Of a stretch of DNA of 64,000 nucleotides, positions 57,548 to 64,000 are shown piece by piece. Under the pieces are notes generated by a model. It worked only from the letters and a program-made list of their open reading frames with translations. It did not search any database and had not been told where the DNA came from. The position numbers were made by a program, and so were the translations under genes. Each line of letters begins with the position of its first letter. Position 1 is the first letter of the stretch. The DNA comes from Enterococcus sp. DIV2402 (GTDB lineage Bacteria; Bacillota; Bacilli; Lactobacillales; Enterococcaceae): NCBI RefSeq assembly GCF_017426705.2, contig NZ_CP147251.1, positions 1,650,501-1,714,500 on the forward strand. Direction: 5' to 3'.

Positions 57548-58453
57548 GTGACTAACTTATACTTTATAGATAAATTTCGTGGGTTTAACCGATTTTATGC
57601 AAATTTATTAGGGAAATTTGATTTTAAATTTTATGGTAAATTATTTACAATTGGTGAAGCAAACGTAATCGCTGAAATTTATAATAATCATGCATTAAGC
57701 GCTAAAGATATTAGTGAAAACTTAATGATGAATAAAGGGCAACTAAGTAAAATGTTAAATAAATTTGAAAAAAATGGTCTCGTAGTACGTGTACCAGATA
57801 ATAATGATAAACGTTCTTTTATTTTATCTCTTACTGAAAAAGGGACACAGATGTATTTAGAACAAACTGAAATTGTGCGTCTAGGATTGAGAGAAGAGTT
57901 ACTTCCGTATTCTAAACAAGAAATGCAACGATTAGATTGTGCGATGACTATTTTTAAAAATACTTATGAAAAAAACAATCACATCGCAATTGATGAAGGA
58001 ACCACTCAAGATATTGGTTTTATTGCAGACTTGCATAGTAGATTGTATACAGAGCTAGGGTATCATTATGCCATTCAAACGCATATTTTAACTTCTTTGA
58101 TACGTTATACGGAGAAACCTCGGTCGGGAAAAATCTGGATTGCGAAAGTCAACGGTATTCGTGTAGGATCGATTGGAATTGTTGAAAATGAGAAAAATAA
58201 GTGGGAAATTCATTGGTTTGCTGTAGATTCAAATTATCAGCATTTAGGTTTAGGTAAGCAATTATTAGATACGCTTATGCAATTTATTACAGAAAAACAA
58301 GTGCAACACGTTTATTTATGGACGATTAATGAATTAACACAAGCTAGAAATCTATATGCAAGAAGTGGGTTTACTTTAACTGAAGCAGTTCCGACTACCA
58401 AATGGAAGAACAAAGAATTAATGGATGAAAAATGGGTATGGCAACATATTTAA
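57548..58453 (+). CDS. MarR regulator fused to a GNAT acetyltransferase
   Basis: 301 residues. N-terminal MarR winged helix (about 1-145; LSAKDISENLMMNKGQLSKML recognition helix, RVPDNNDKRSFILSLTEKG wing). C-terminal GNAT domain (about 155-301; IHWFAVDSNYQHLGLGKQLLDTLM is the acetyl-CoA loop, ARNLYARSGFTLTE). GTG start after AAAGGAGGA. The perfect operator upstream suggests autoregulation; effector and acetyl acceptor unknown. A second GNAT gene follows after 19 bases. Confidence 0.88.
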   Translation: MTNLYFIDKFRGFNRFYANLLGKFDFKFYGKLFTIGEANVIAEIYNNHALSAKDISENLMMNKGQLSKMLNKFEKNGLVVRVPDNNDKRSFILSLTEKGTQMYLEQTEIVRLGLREELLPYSKQEMQRLDCAMTIFKNTYEKNNHIAIDEGTTQDIGFIADLHSRLYTELGYHYAIQTHILTSLIRYTEKPRSGKIWIAKVNGIRVGSIGIVENEKNKWEIHWFAVDSNYQHLGLGKQLLDTLMQFITEKQVQHVYLWTINELTQARNLYARSGFTLTEAVPTTKWKNKELMDEKWVWQHI

Positions 58454-58472
58454 TAAAAAAGGTGGAAAAAAG

Positions 58473-58928
58473 ATGCAGGTTATTCGTTATAAAGAAAAAT
58501 ATAAACAAGACTTTATTGATTTGAACAAGCGTTGGATTGATAAATTTTTTAAAATCGAACCACATGATTTAGAACAATTAGAAAATGTGGAAACTTATAT
58601 AGAGCAAGGTGGAATGATTTTTTTCGCGATAGAGGATGATCATGTTTTATCAACGTGTATGGTGACTGAACTGCAACCGAAAGTATGGGAAATTTGTAAA
58701 TTTGCTACAAACGAAAAATTCCAAGGAAGAGGCGCAGGGAAGATAGTATTTACTGAGGCAATAAATTATGTAAAAGAGCAAGGTGCGAAAAAAATTGTTA
58801 TCTATTCCAATAAAAATTTGAAAACAGCATTGCATATTTATCAATTGTTTGGCTTTAATGAAGTGCCTGTCGATATAGATGATTATGAACGTTGTGATTA
58901 TCAAGCAGAATTGTTGTTAAATGAATAA
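58473..58928 (+). CDS. GNAT family N-acetyltransferase
   Basis: 151 residues. Single GNAT domain: MQVIRYKEKYKQDFIDLNKRW start, ICKFATNEKFQGRGAGKIVF (acetyl-CoA loop, Q/RxxGxG/A), and HIYQLFGFNEVPVD near the end. Start ATG 58473, 9 bases after AAAGGTGG; the longer frame overlaps the MarR-GNAT gene. Substrate unknown; probably controlled with the upstream fusion. Confidence 0.82.
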   Translation: MQVIRYKEKYKQDFIDLNKRWIDKFFKIEPHDLEQLENVETYIEQGGMIFFAIEDDHVLSTCMVTELQPKVWEICKFATNEKFQGRGAGKIVFTEAINYVKEQGAKKIVIYSNKNLKTALHIYQLFGFNEVPVDIDDYERCDYQAELLLNE

Positions 58929-59028
58929 GCTAAATGAATATCTCCTTACTCTAATTAAAGGATTAGATTTTGACAGTATCCTTTTGCATAAGGCTTTAGA
59001 TAAAAATAAGAAACAACAAGGAAGTTAA
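58921..59028 (+). CDS. Possible 35-residue small ORF
   Basis: ATG 58921 lies inside the last codons of the GNAT gene (ATGAATAA overlap) and opens a 35-codon frame beginning MNKLNEYLLTLIKGLDFDS, amphipathic and Lys-rich at the end. There is no clear ribosome binding site, so it would need translational coupling. It could equally be the remnant of a lost gene. Confidence 0.25.
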   Translation: MNKLNEYLLTLIKGLDFDSILLHKALDKNKKQQGS

Positions 59029-59050
59029 TTCTTGTATCTTTTGAACGTAT

Positions 59051-59091
59051 AAAAAATTCCTCACCTATCCAAACAGGCGAGGAATTTTTTT
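59051..59091. terminator. Bidirectional terminator between GNAT and gpx genes
   Basis: AAATTCCTC-n-GAGGAATTT stem with A-run before and T-run after; serves the convergent genes. Confidence 0.8.
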
Positions 59092-59626
59092 AATCTAACA
59101 AAGCTAAAATATCCTCTTTGATTTCTGCAGGTTCAACAGTTGGGGAGTAGCGATGTACGACTTGTCCTTTGGTATCGACTAAAAATTTTGTGAAATTCCA
59201 ATTAATTGCATCAATTTCTGCATCGGGATGAACAGTGTGCATTTTCTCAGCGAAAGCTTGAGCCTCTTTTCCTTCATCTGTCGGTTTATTTTTTCGTAAC
59301 CATTGATATAAAGGAATGGCTTGTGGACCATTGACATCAATTTTTTCAAATCGTGGGAAGGTAGTGCCATAATTCAGTGAACAGAATTGATTGATTTCTT
59401 CACTTGTTCCTGGTGCTTGTTCCATAAATTGATTGCATGGGAAATCAAGAATTTCAAATGGTTGTTCAGCGAGTTCGCTGTATAATTTTTCTAAGGCTTC
59501 GTATTGCTTCGTGAACCCACATTTTGTTGCAGTATTCACGATAAGTAGAACTTTTTCTTGATAGTTATTTAATGAAAAATCATTATTTGATTGATCGCTT
59601 ACTGTGAAATCGTAAATTGTTGTCAT
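59090..59626 (-). CDS. gpx: Glutathione peroxidase family protein
   Basis: 178 residues, thioredoxin fold. Peroxidatic Cys36 in NTATKCGFTKQY (Cys type, not selenocysteine), Gln in DFPCNQFMEQ and Trp in NWNFTKFLV complete the usual site. Bacterial members mostly use thioredoxin to reduce peroxides. No signal peptide. GGAGGAAA precedes the ATG on the minus strand. One of only three clear minus-strand genes in the window. Confidence 0.92.
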   Translation of the reverse strand: MTTIYDFTVSDQSNNDFSLNNYQEKVLLIVNTATKCGFTKQYEALEKLYSELAEQPFEILDFPCNQFMEQAPGTSEEINQFCSLNYGTTFPRFEKIDVNGPQAIPLYQWLRKNKPTDEGKEAQAFAEKMHTVHPDAEIDAINWNFTKFLVDTKGQVVHRYSPTVEPAEIKEDILALLD

Positions 59627-59646
59627 AGTATTTCCTCCTTTTGTTT

Positions 59647-59676
59647 ATTCTACTGCAAACGATTTATTTATGCGAA
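59647..59676 (-). promoter_or_regulatory. Promoter of gpx
   Basis: On the minus strand TTCGCA (59676-59671) and TAGAAT (59652-59647), spacing 18, about 20 bases before the start. Confidence 0.5.
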
Positions 59677-59722
59677 TGTTTGATTAGGATTGTCTTGTAT
59701 TTTGATAAGAGAAGTAGCAATT

Positions 59723-59752
59723 TTGGTTGTATAGTAAGTGATGTGATAAAAT
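59723..59752 (+). promoter_or_regulatory. Promoter of the small membrane protein gene
   Basis: TTGGTT (59723-59728), spacing 18, and TAAAAT (59747-59752) preceded by TGA (extended -10). Confidence 0.5.
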
Positions 59753-59797
59753 TAATTAAAACGTTTTCGATTTTGGTTTTCAAAGGAGAGAAGGTCT

Positions 59798-60043
59798 ATG
59801 AAAAAAATTAATCATCTGTTACAACTCGGTTCGATTTTATTAATGATTGGTTCAATTATTCTATTTGTTATGGTATCGAAATCTGTAAAACAAGTGGGTA
59901 CAACTAATTTTGACCTTGCAAAGTGGCAAGATGCAGATCTTTTTGTACTAAAATTAGGGTTTAATTGCTTAGTTGCTAGTTTTGCTTTAAGTGTTTCCTC
60001 CCTTTTTTTCAGCGTAAAATGGTTAACTAAAAAAGAGAAATAA
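59798..60043 (+). CDS. Small two-helix membrane protein
   Basis: 81 residues with hydrophobic helices at about 9-27 (GSILLMIGSIILFVMV) and 50-72 (LKLGFNCLVASFALSV), joined by a soluble loop with NFDLAKWQDADL. AAAGGAGA precedes the ATG. Family not recognised; probably lineage-specific. Confidence 0.65.
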   Translation: MKKINHLLQLGSILLMIGSIILFVMVSKSVKQVGTTNFDLAKWQDADLFVLKLGFNCLVASFALSVSSLFFSVKWLTKKEK

Positions 60044-60048
60044 CAGAC

Positions 60049-60090
60049 GAACACCAGTCATCTTGATTCCAAAAGATGGCTGGTGTTCTA
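60049..60090 (+). terminator. Hairpin after the small membrane protein gene
   Basis: A 16-bp stem (60049-60064 with 60073-60088, one G-U pair) with a weak T-rich tail. Confidence 0.6.
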
Positions 60091-60093
60091 TTA

Positions 60094-60122
60094 TTGAGAC
60101 AATAGTTATTCTATGGTAGACT
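60094..60122 (+). promoter_or_regulatory. Promoter of the second small membrane protein gene
   Basis: TTGAGA (60094-60099), 17 bases, TAGACT (60117-60122) preceded by TGG. Confidence 0.45.
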
Positions 60123-60155
60123 TTGAAAGAAATAAAAATGCAAGGAGATGTCTAC

Positions 60156-60518
60156 TTGGTTTTAGATATTTTAAGTTTATTTATCACCGTATTAGTATCG
60201 ATTTATTTAGCGCTATTGGTTTCTGTGCTATTGTTAATGTTGTTTTTTCATTTGAAAAGAATGATATTGCAAATGGATGAAGGAAAATGGATTGCCTATT
60301 TTAACACAATTAAAGCAAAAGGATTATTTCTGCGAATGCTGTTTTGTTTTTTTATAGCTTTGTTGCTAATTGCTGCCTTTAATACATATGTGTTTTGGCA
60401 AGGAAATCTGATGTACGGAGGACTCCTAATTGCCTGTGGTATCTTTCATATTTCATTTAAACTCTATACAAAAAAAGCCGAATATATCGATAAGATGAAA
60501 AATCAATTTCCTAAATAG
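60156..60518 (+). CDS. Small multi-helix membrane protein
   Basis: 120 residues. Hydrophobic helices near 5-32 (LFITVLVSIYLALLVSVLLL), 58-80 (LRMLFCFFIALLLIAAF) and 85-105. TTG start at 60156 follows AAGGAG by 8 bases; a longer in-frame start at 60123 sits on the promoter -10 and is rejected. Not recognised. A degraded GNAT gene follows after 14 bases. Confidence 0.62.
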   Translation: MVLDILSLFITVLVSIYLALLVSVLLLMLFFHLKRMILQMDEGKWIAYFNTIKAKGLFLRMLFCFFIALLLIAAFNTYVFWQGNLMYGGLLIACGIFHISFKLYTKKAEYIDKMKNQFPK

Positions 60519-60532
60519 TCAAGAGGTGCAAG

Positions 60533-60968
60533 ATGTTACGTAAAATTGAACGAAAAGACGTTTTGGCTTTGCAACAGTTGAATGCAATGGAATTAGGTTA
60601 TGCTGTTTCTTTAGAGCTAACAGAAACTATAAATTACAAAAACTAATGAAAGAGAAGCATCATCATTTTTTGCGTGTATATGAAGACGTTAAAACGAAAC
60701 AAGTAGTTGGTTATGTTCATGCAGAAATCTATGATAATTTATATTCTGAAACAATGTTTAACGTTATGGGATTAGCTGTTTTAGAAACTCACCAACAGCA
60801 AGGAATTGGGAAGCAGTTAATGGATGAAGTAGAACTCGAAGCAAAACGACGGAATTATTTGGCTATACGTTTAAATTCTGGTGAAAATCGAAGCAATGCA
60901 CACCCATTTTATAAAAAATGGGATACCAAGTGAATAAGATGCAAAAACGTTTTATCAAATTTTGTTAA
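60533..60968 (+). pseudogene. GNAT acetyltransferase pseudogene with two frameshifts
   Basis: AGAGGTG leads into MLRKIERKDVLALQQLNAMEL... in frame 1, which hits a stop at 60644. The GNAT sequence continues in a second frame from about 60616 (ANRNYKLQKLMKEKHHHF, then LETHQQQGIGKQLMDEVE as acetyl-CoA loop). It leaves frame again near 60913-60918, in a run of six A: frame 2 reads FYKKWDTK and stops, while frame 3 gives the expected MGYQVNKMQKRFIKFC and a stop at 60966. Two separate single-base losses explain it. Either a true pseudogene or two sequencing errors. Confidence 0.78.
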
Positions 60969-60980
60969 CTATACTGTTAG

Positions 60981-61014
60981 AAAGCTTAGACGATAGCTGT
61001 GTCTAAGCTTTTTA
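60981..61014 (+). terminator. Terminator after the GNAT pseudogene
   Basis: AAAGCTTAGAC/GTCTAAGCTTT perfect stem with a 9-base loop and T-run. Confidence 0.8.
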
Positions 61015-61029
61015 TTACGTTTTATAATC

Positions 61030-61079
61030 AGTCAAAAAACTTTTGACTTTTAAGGGTTATTTTTTGACCTTTACTGACC
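61030..61079. promoter_or_regulatory. CtsR operator region of clpB
   Basis: TTTGACC-TTT-ACTGACC (61063-61079) matches the CtsR heptad tandem on the minus strand (RGTCAAA-NAN-GGTCAAA, two deviations in one heptad). It overlaps the -35. Upstream, AGTCAAAA-AAC-TTTTGACT (61030-61048) is a perfect inverted pair of the same heptad. CtsR represses clp genes in Firmicutes. Confidence 0.7.
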
Positions 61080-61092
61080 ATAGTCGTATAAT
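61064..61092 (+). promoter_or_regulatory. Promoter of clpB
   Basis: TTGACC (61064-61069), 17 bases, consensus TATAAT (61087-61092). The 5' leader holds a TAAGAC/GTCTTA hairpin at 61101-61117. Confidence 0.75.
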
Positions 61093-61140
61093 AATTCTTG
61101 TAAGACAATAAGTCTTAGTCAAATGATGGGAGGAAATGTT

Positions 61141-63744
61141 ATGAATATAGAGAAAATGACGACGACGCTTCAAGGAGCAATTGCCGAAGCACAACAAATT
61201 GCAGTGACTCGTCATCATCAAGAAATCGATATAGCCCATTTATGGAAAATCTTTTTACAACCAAATCATTTTGCAAGAAATTTTTATACAGATGCTGGGA
61301 TTGACGTGGATGCTTTTGAAACAGAAGTTGATCGTGCGTTAGATGAATATCCAAGTATTGAAGGTGGAAATGTTCAATATGGGCAAAGTATGAGCCAAAA
61401 TTTATACAATTTATTAAATGAAGCGGATAAATTAAGAGAATCTTTTCAAGATGAATTTTTATCAACTGAAATTGTATTACTTGCTTTAATGAAGTTAAAA
61501 AATTATCGACTAACAAAATATTTAACCAAACAAGGAATCAATGAAAAAGAATTACGTAAAAATATAGAAGATATGCGAGGAGGGGATCGAGTGACCTCAC
61601 AAAATCAGGAAGAGCAATACAAAGCATTAGAAAAATATGGTGTTGACTTAGTGCAACAAGTGAAAAATGGCAAGATGGATCCGATTATTGGACGTGATGA
61701 AGAAATTCGCGATGTTATTCGTATTTTGTCACGTAAAACAAAAAATAATCCAGTATTAATTGGTGAACCAGGTGTTGGTAAGACGGCCATTGTTGAAGGA
61801 CTAGCCCAACGTATCGTTCGTAAAGATGTTCCTGAAAACTTAAAAGATAAAACCATTTTCTCATTAGATATGGGAGCATTGATTGCTGGTGCAAAATTCC
61901 GTGGTGAATTTGAAGAACGATTAAAAGCTGTTTTACAAGAAGTGAAAAAATCAGATGGTCGCATTATTTTATTCATCGATGAAATTCATAATATTGTGGG
62001 TGCTGGTAAAACAGAAGGCAGTATGGATGCTGGCAACTTATTAAAACCTATGTTGGCGCGTGGCGAATTGCATACAATTGGCGCCACTACACTAGATGAA
62101 TATCGTCAATATATGGAAAAAGACAAAGCCTTAGAACGTCGTTTCCAAAAAGTGTTGGTAAAAGAACCAACTGTTGAGGATACCATTTCTATTTTACGCG
62201 GACTAAAAGAACGTTTTGAAATCCATCATAGTGTAAATATTCATGACAATGCGTTAGTCGCTGCGGCAACACTATCCGATCGTTATATTACAGACCGCTT
62301 TTTACCAGATAAAGCGATTGATTTAGTAGATGAGGCTTGTGCAACCATTCGTGTGGAAATGAATTCTATGCCAACTGAATTAGACCAAGTGACTCGTCGT
62401 TTAATGCAATTAGAAATTGAAGAGGCCGCTCTAAAAAAAGAAACAGACGATGCATCGAAAAAACGTTTAGCTTCTCTCCAAGAAGAATTAGCAGAATTAC
62501 GTGAAGAAGTTAATGCGATGAAGATGCAATGGGAAACTGAGAAAGAAGAAGTCAATGAAATTTCTAATAAACGTGCTGAAATTGATCGAGCTAAGCACGA
62601 ATTAGAAGATGCTGAAAATAATTATGACTTAGAACGTGCCGCTGTTTTACGTCATGGAACTATCCCACAATTAGAACGTGAATTAAAAGAATTAGAAAAC
62701 AAAGATGCTAGCGATCATTTACGCATGGTACAAGAATCAGTGACAGAAAATGAAATTGCAACAGTTGTTGGTCGTCTAACCGGTATTCCTGTAACTAAAT
62801 TAGTTGAAGGTGAACGCGAGAAATTAATGAAATTAAATGAAACACTTCATCGCCGTGTCATTGGACAAGACGAAGCAGTGAATGCGGTCAGTGATGCGGT
62901 TATTCGTTCGCGAGCTGGCTTGCAAGATCCAAATCGTCCATTAGGTTCATTCTTATTCTTGGGACCAACAGGTGTTGGTAAAACGGAATTAGCAAAAGCT
63001 TTAGCCGAAAACCTATTTGATTCAGAAGATCATATGGTACGTATTGATATGAGTGAGTACATGGAAAAACATTCTGTGTCTCGTTTAGTCGGAGCGCCTC
63101 CAGGTTATGTGGGATTTGAAGAAGGCGGTCAATTAACTGAAGCCGTCCGTCGTAATCCATACACAATTATTTTGTTAGATGAAATTGAAAAAGCCCATCC
63201 AGATGTATTTAATATCTTATTACAAGTGTTGGATGATGGTCGTTTGACAGATTCGAAAGGTCGCGTAGTTGATTTTAAAAATACGGTGTTAATTATGACA
63301 AGTAATATCGGTTCCCAACTATTACTTGAAGGTGTAACAGCCGATGGAACAATTCCAGAAGCTGTTGAAGAACAAGTAATGGCCATTCTAAAAGGACACT
63401 TTAAACCAGAGTTCTTAAATCGAATTGATGATACCATCTTATTTACACCATTAAGTCTTGAAAATGTGAAAGGCATCGTTGATAAGGTAGTTGTCCAATT
63501 AGCTAAACGCTTAGTTAATCAAGAAATTTACTTGAGTATTTCTAATGATGCAAAATCTTGGATTGCAGAACAAGCCTATGAGCCAGCTTATGGTGCGCGT
63601 CCCTTACGCCGATTTATTACACGCGAAGTCGAAACGCCTCTCGCTAAAGAGATTGTTTCTGGACGTGTGTTACCAAAAACAAACGTCACAATTAGCTTGT
63701 TAGATAACCAATTAGTATTCCAAAATGAACCAATCGAAGAATAA
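61141..63744 (+). CDS. clpB: ATP-dependent chaperone ClpB
   Basis: 867 residues. Disaggregase working with DnaK. N-terminal repeat domain, first AAA+ module ([27 protein letters not shown]), the long coiled-coil middle domain (about 400-520) that separates ClpB from ClpC, and the second module ([45 protein letters not shown]). It lacks a ClpP-binding loop signature. ATG 61141 follows GGGAGG by 7 bases; the frame extends upstream to 61123 without a site. Confidence 0.96.
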   Translation: MNIEKMTTTLQGAIAEAQQIAVTRHHQEIDIAHLWKIFLQPNHFARNFYTDAGIDVDAFETEVDRALDEYPSIEGGNVQYGQSMSQNLYNLLNEADKLRESFQDEFLSTEIVLLALMKLKNYRLTKYLTKQGINEKELRKNIEDMRGGDRVTSQNQEEQYKALEKYGVDLVQQVKNGKMDPIIGRDEEIRDVIRILSRKTKNNPVLIGEPGVGKTAIVEGLAQRIVRKDVPENLKDKTIFSLDMGALIAGAKFRGEFEERLKAVLQEVKKSDGRIILFIDEIHNIVGAGKTEGSMDAGNLLKPMLARGELHTIGATTLDEYRQYMEKDKALERRFQKVLVKEPTVEDTISILRGLKERFEIHHSVNIHDNALVAAATLSDRYITDRFLPDKAIDLVDEACATIRVEMNSMPTELDQVTRRLMQLEIEEAALKKETDDASKKRLASLQEELAELREEVNAMKMQWETEKEEVNEISNKRAEIDRAKHELEDAENNYDLERAAVLRHGTIPQLERELKELENKDASDHLRMVQESVTENEIATVVGRLTGIPVTKLVEGEREKLMKLNETLHRRVIGQDEAVNAVSDAVIRSRAGLQDPNRPLGSFLFLGPTGVGKTELAKALAENLFDSEDHMVRIDMSEYMEKHSVSRLVGAPPGYVGFEEGGQLTEAVRRNPYTIILLDEIEKAHPDVFNILLQVLDDGRLTDSKGRVVDFKNTVLIMTSNIGSQLLLEGVTADGTIPEAVEEQVMAILKGHFKPEFLNRIDDTILFTPLSLENVKGIVDKVVVQLAKRLVNQEIYLSISNDAKSWIAEQAYEPAYGARPLRRFITREVETPLAKEIVSGRVLPKTNVTISLLDNQLVFQNEPIEE

Positions 63745-63787
63745 AAAATAGACTGAGATTCTTTTTTAGAGTCTCAGTCTATTTTTT
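63744..63787 (+). terminator. Terminator of clpB
   Basis: 15-bp stem AAAAATAGACTGAGA with its complement and a 13-base loop, ending in T6. Confidence 0.85.
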
Positions 63788-63915
63788 ACGAATGATAATA
63801 AAATGAAAACAAAATCATTAAGGATTGATTAGGGTTGAAAACATTGATATACTTAGATTTGTTTGTTGTTTTATAGAAAAAAGTAGTAGTGGATAAAAAA
63901 ATAATGGGTCAAAAT

Positions 63916-63927
63916 ACGAACGTTCGT
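63916..63927. promoter_or_regulatory. 12-bp palindrome ACGAACGTTCGT
   Basis: Perfect palindrome in an AT-rich stretch, 32 bases upstream of a near-consensus promoter at the window edge. Could be an operator for the gene beyond the edge. The rest of 63788-63958 shows no gene. Confidence 0.4.
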
Positions 63928-63958
63928 TAAAAATAGATATGTTTTTTATGTTTTTTTA

Positions 63959-63987
63959 TTGAAAGCCAGGAACTCATCCCGTATAAT
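63959..63987 (+). promoter_or_regulatory. Near-consensus promoter reading out of the window
   Basis: TTGAAA (63959-63964), 17 bases, TATAAT (63982-63987). The gene it serves lies beyond 64000. Confidence 0.65.
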
Positions 63988-64000
63988 CTCTCTGTGCTTA

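Overview
The window is a low-GC Gram-positive chromosome segment. It has AAGGAGG-type ribosome binding sites, frequent TTG and GTG starts, extended -10 promoters and U-run terminators. Gene content and order (purCSQLFMNHD; pdhABCD; yktA-like/IMPase/typA/ylaN/ftsW/pyc/ylbC-F-G/rsmD/coaD/sepM; polA/mutM/coaE/nrdR/dnaB/dnaI; trmK/nif3) point to Lactobacillales, most likely Enterococcus or a close Enterococcaceae relative. This assignment is inference from synteny and protein character; I ran no search. I see no prophage, insertion sequence, CRISPR array, tRNA or rRNA. The window is mostly core genome, so the interest lies in regulation and small elements.

Layout. 1-370: left-edge gene on the minus strand, divergent from purC. 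534-10385: purine operon purC-S-Q-L-F-M-N-H-D, with a PurBox about 76 bases before the predicted transcription start; purE, purK and purB are absent. 10424-13745: aldo/keto reductase, GMP reductase and UDP-GlcNAc 2-epimerase, each with its own signals. 13751-16808: Mg2+ P-type ATPase mgtA behind an M-box riboswitch and terminator. These are followed by a 12-codon Asp/Pro-containing leader ORF and four mutually exclusive RNA segments, the last of which is the mgtA ribosome binding site. 16977-22365: pdhABCD, with a Rex-like operator lying on the -35 box. 22466-26752: lipoprotein, YxeA-like protein, UPF0223 protein, IMPase-family phosphatase and typA. 27032-36231: a long ylaN-ftsW-pyc-ylbC-ylbF-ylbG-rsmD-coaD-sepM run, interrupted only by a repeat element at 33939-34071. 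36282-43549: DUF1149, VOC protein, an unlisted 30-residue minus-strand gene, phosphoesterase, tex, SprT-like, murC, MaoC-like and a Bax-inhibitor-1 family membrane protein. 43586-50656: polA-mutM-coaE, then nrdR-dnaB-dnaI. 50669-57465: lipoprotein, trmK, nif3, pepT, lipid kinase and a small membrane-protein cluster. 57469-60968: accessory block with an autoregulated MarR-GNAT fusion, a GNAT protein, glutathione peroxidase, two small membrane proteins and a GNAT pseudogene with two frameshifts. 61030-63787: clpB behind CtsR heptads. The right edge holds a 12-bp palindrome and a promoter reading out of the window.

The genes cover purine synthesis and salvage (pur, guaC), entry of pyruvate into metabolism (pdh, pyc), envelope precursors and division (epimerase, murC, ftsW), replication and repair (polA, mutM, dnaB, dnaI, nrdR) and protein quality control (clpB). 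The strongest candidate for an undescribed system is the two-gate leader of mgtA at 13751-14156: a Mg2+-sensing riboswitch followed by a leader peptide of mgtL-like character and an attenuator-style switch that can hide or expose the mgtA ribosome binding site.
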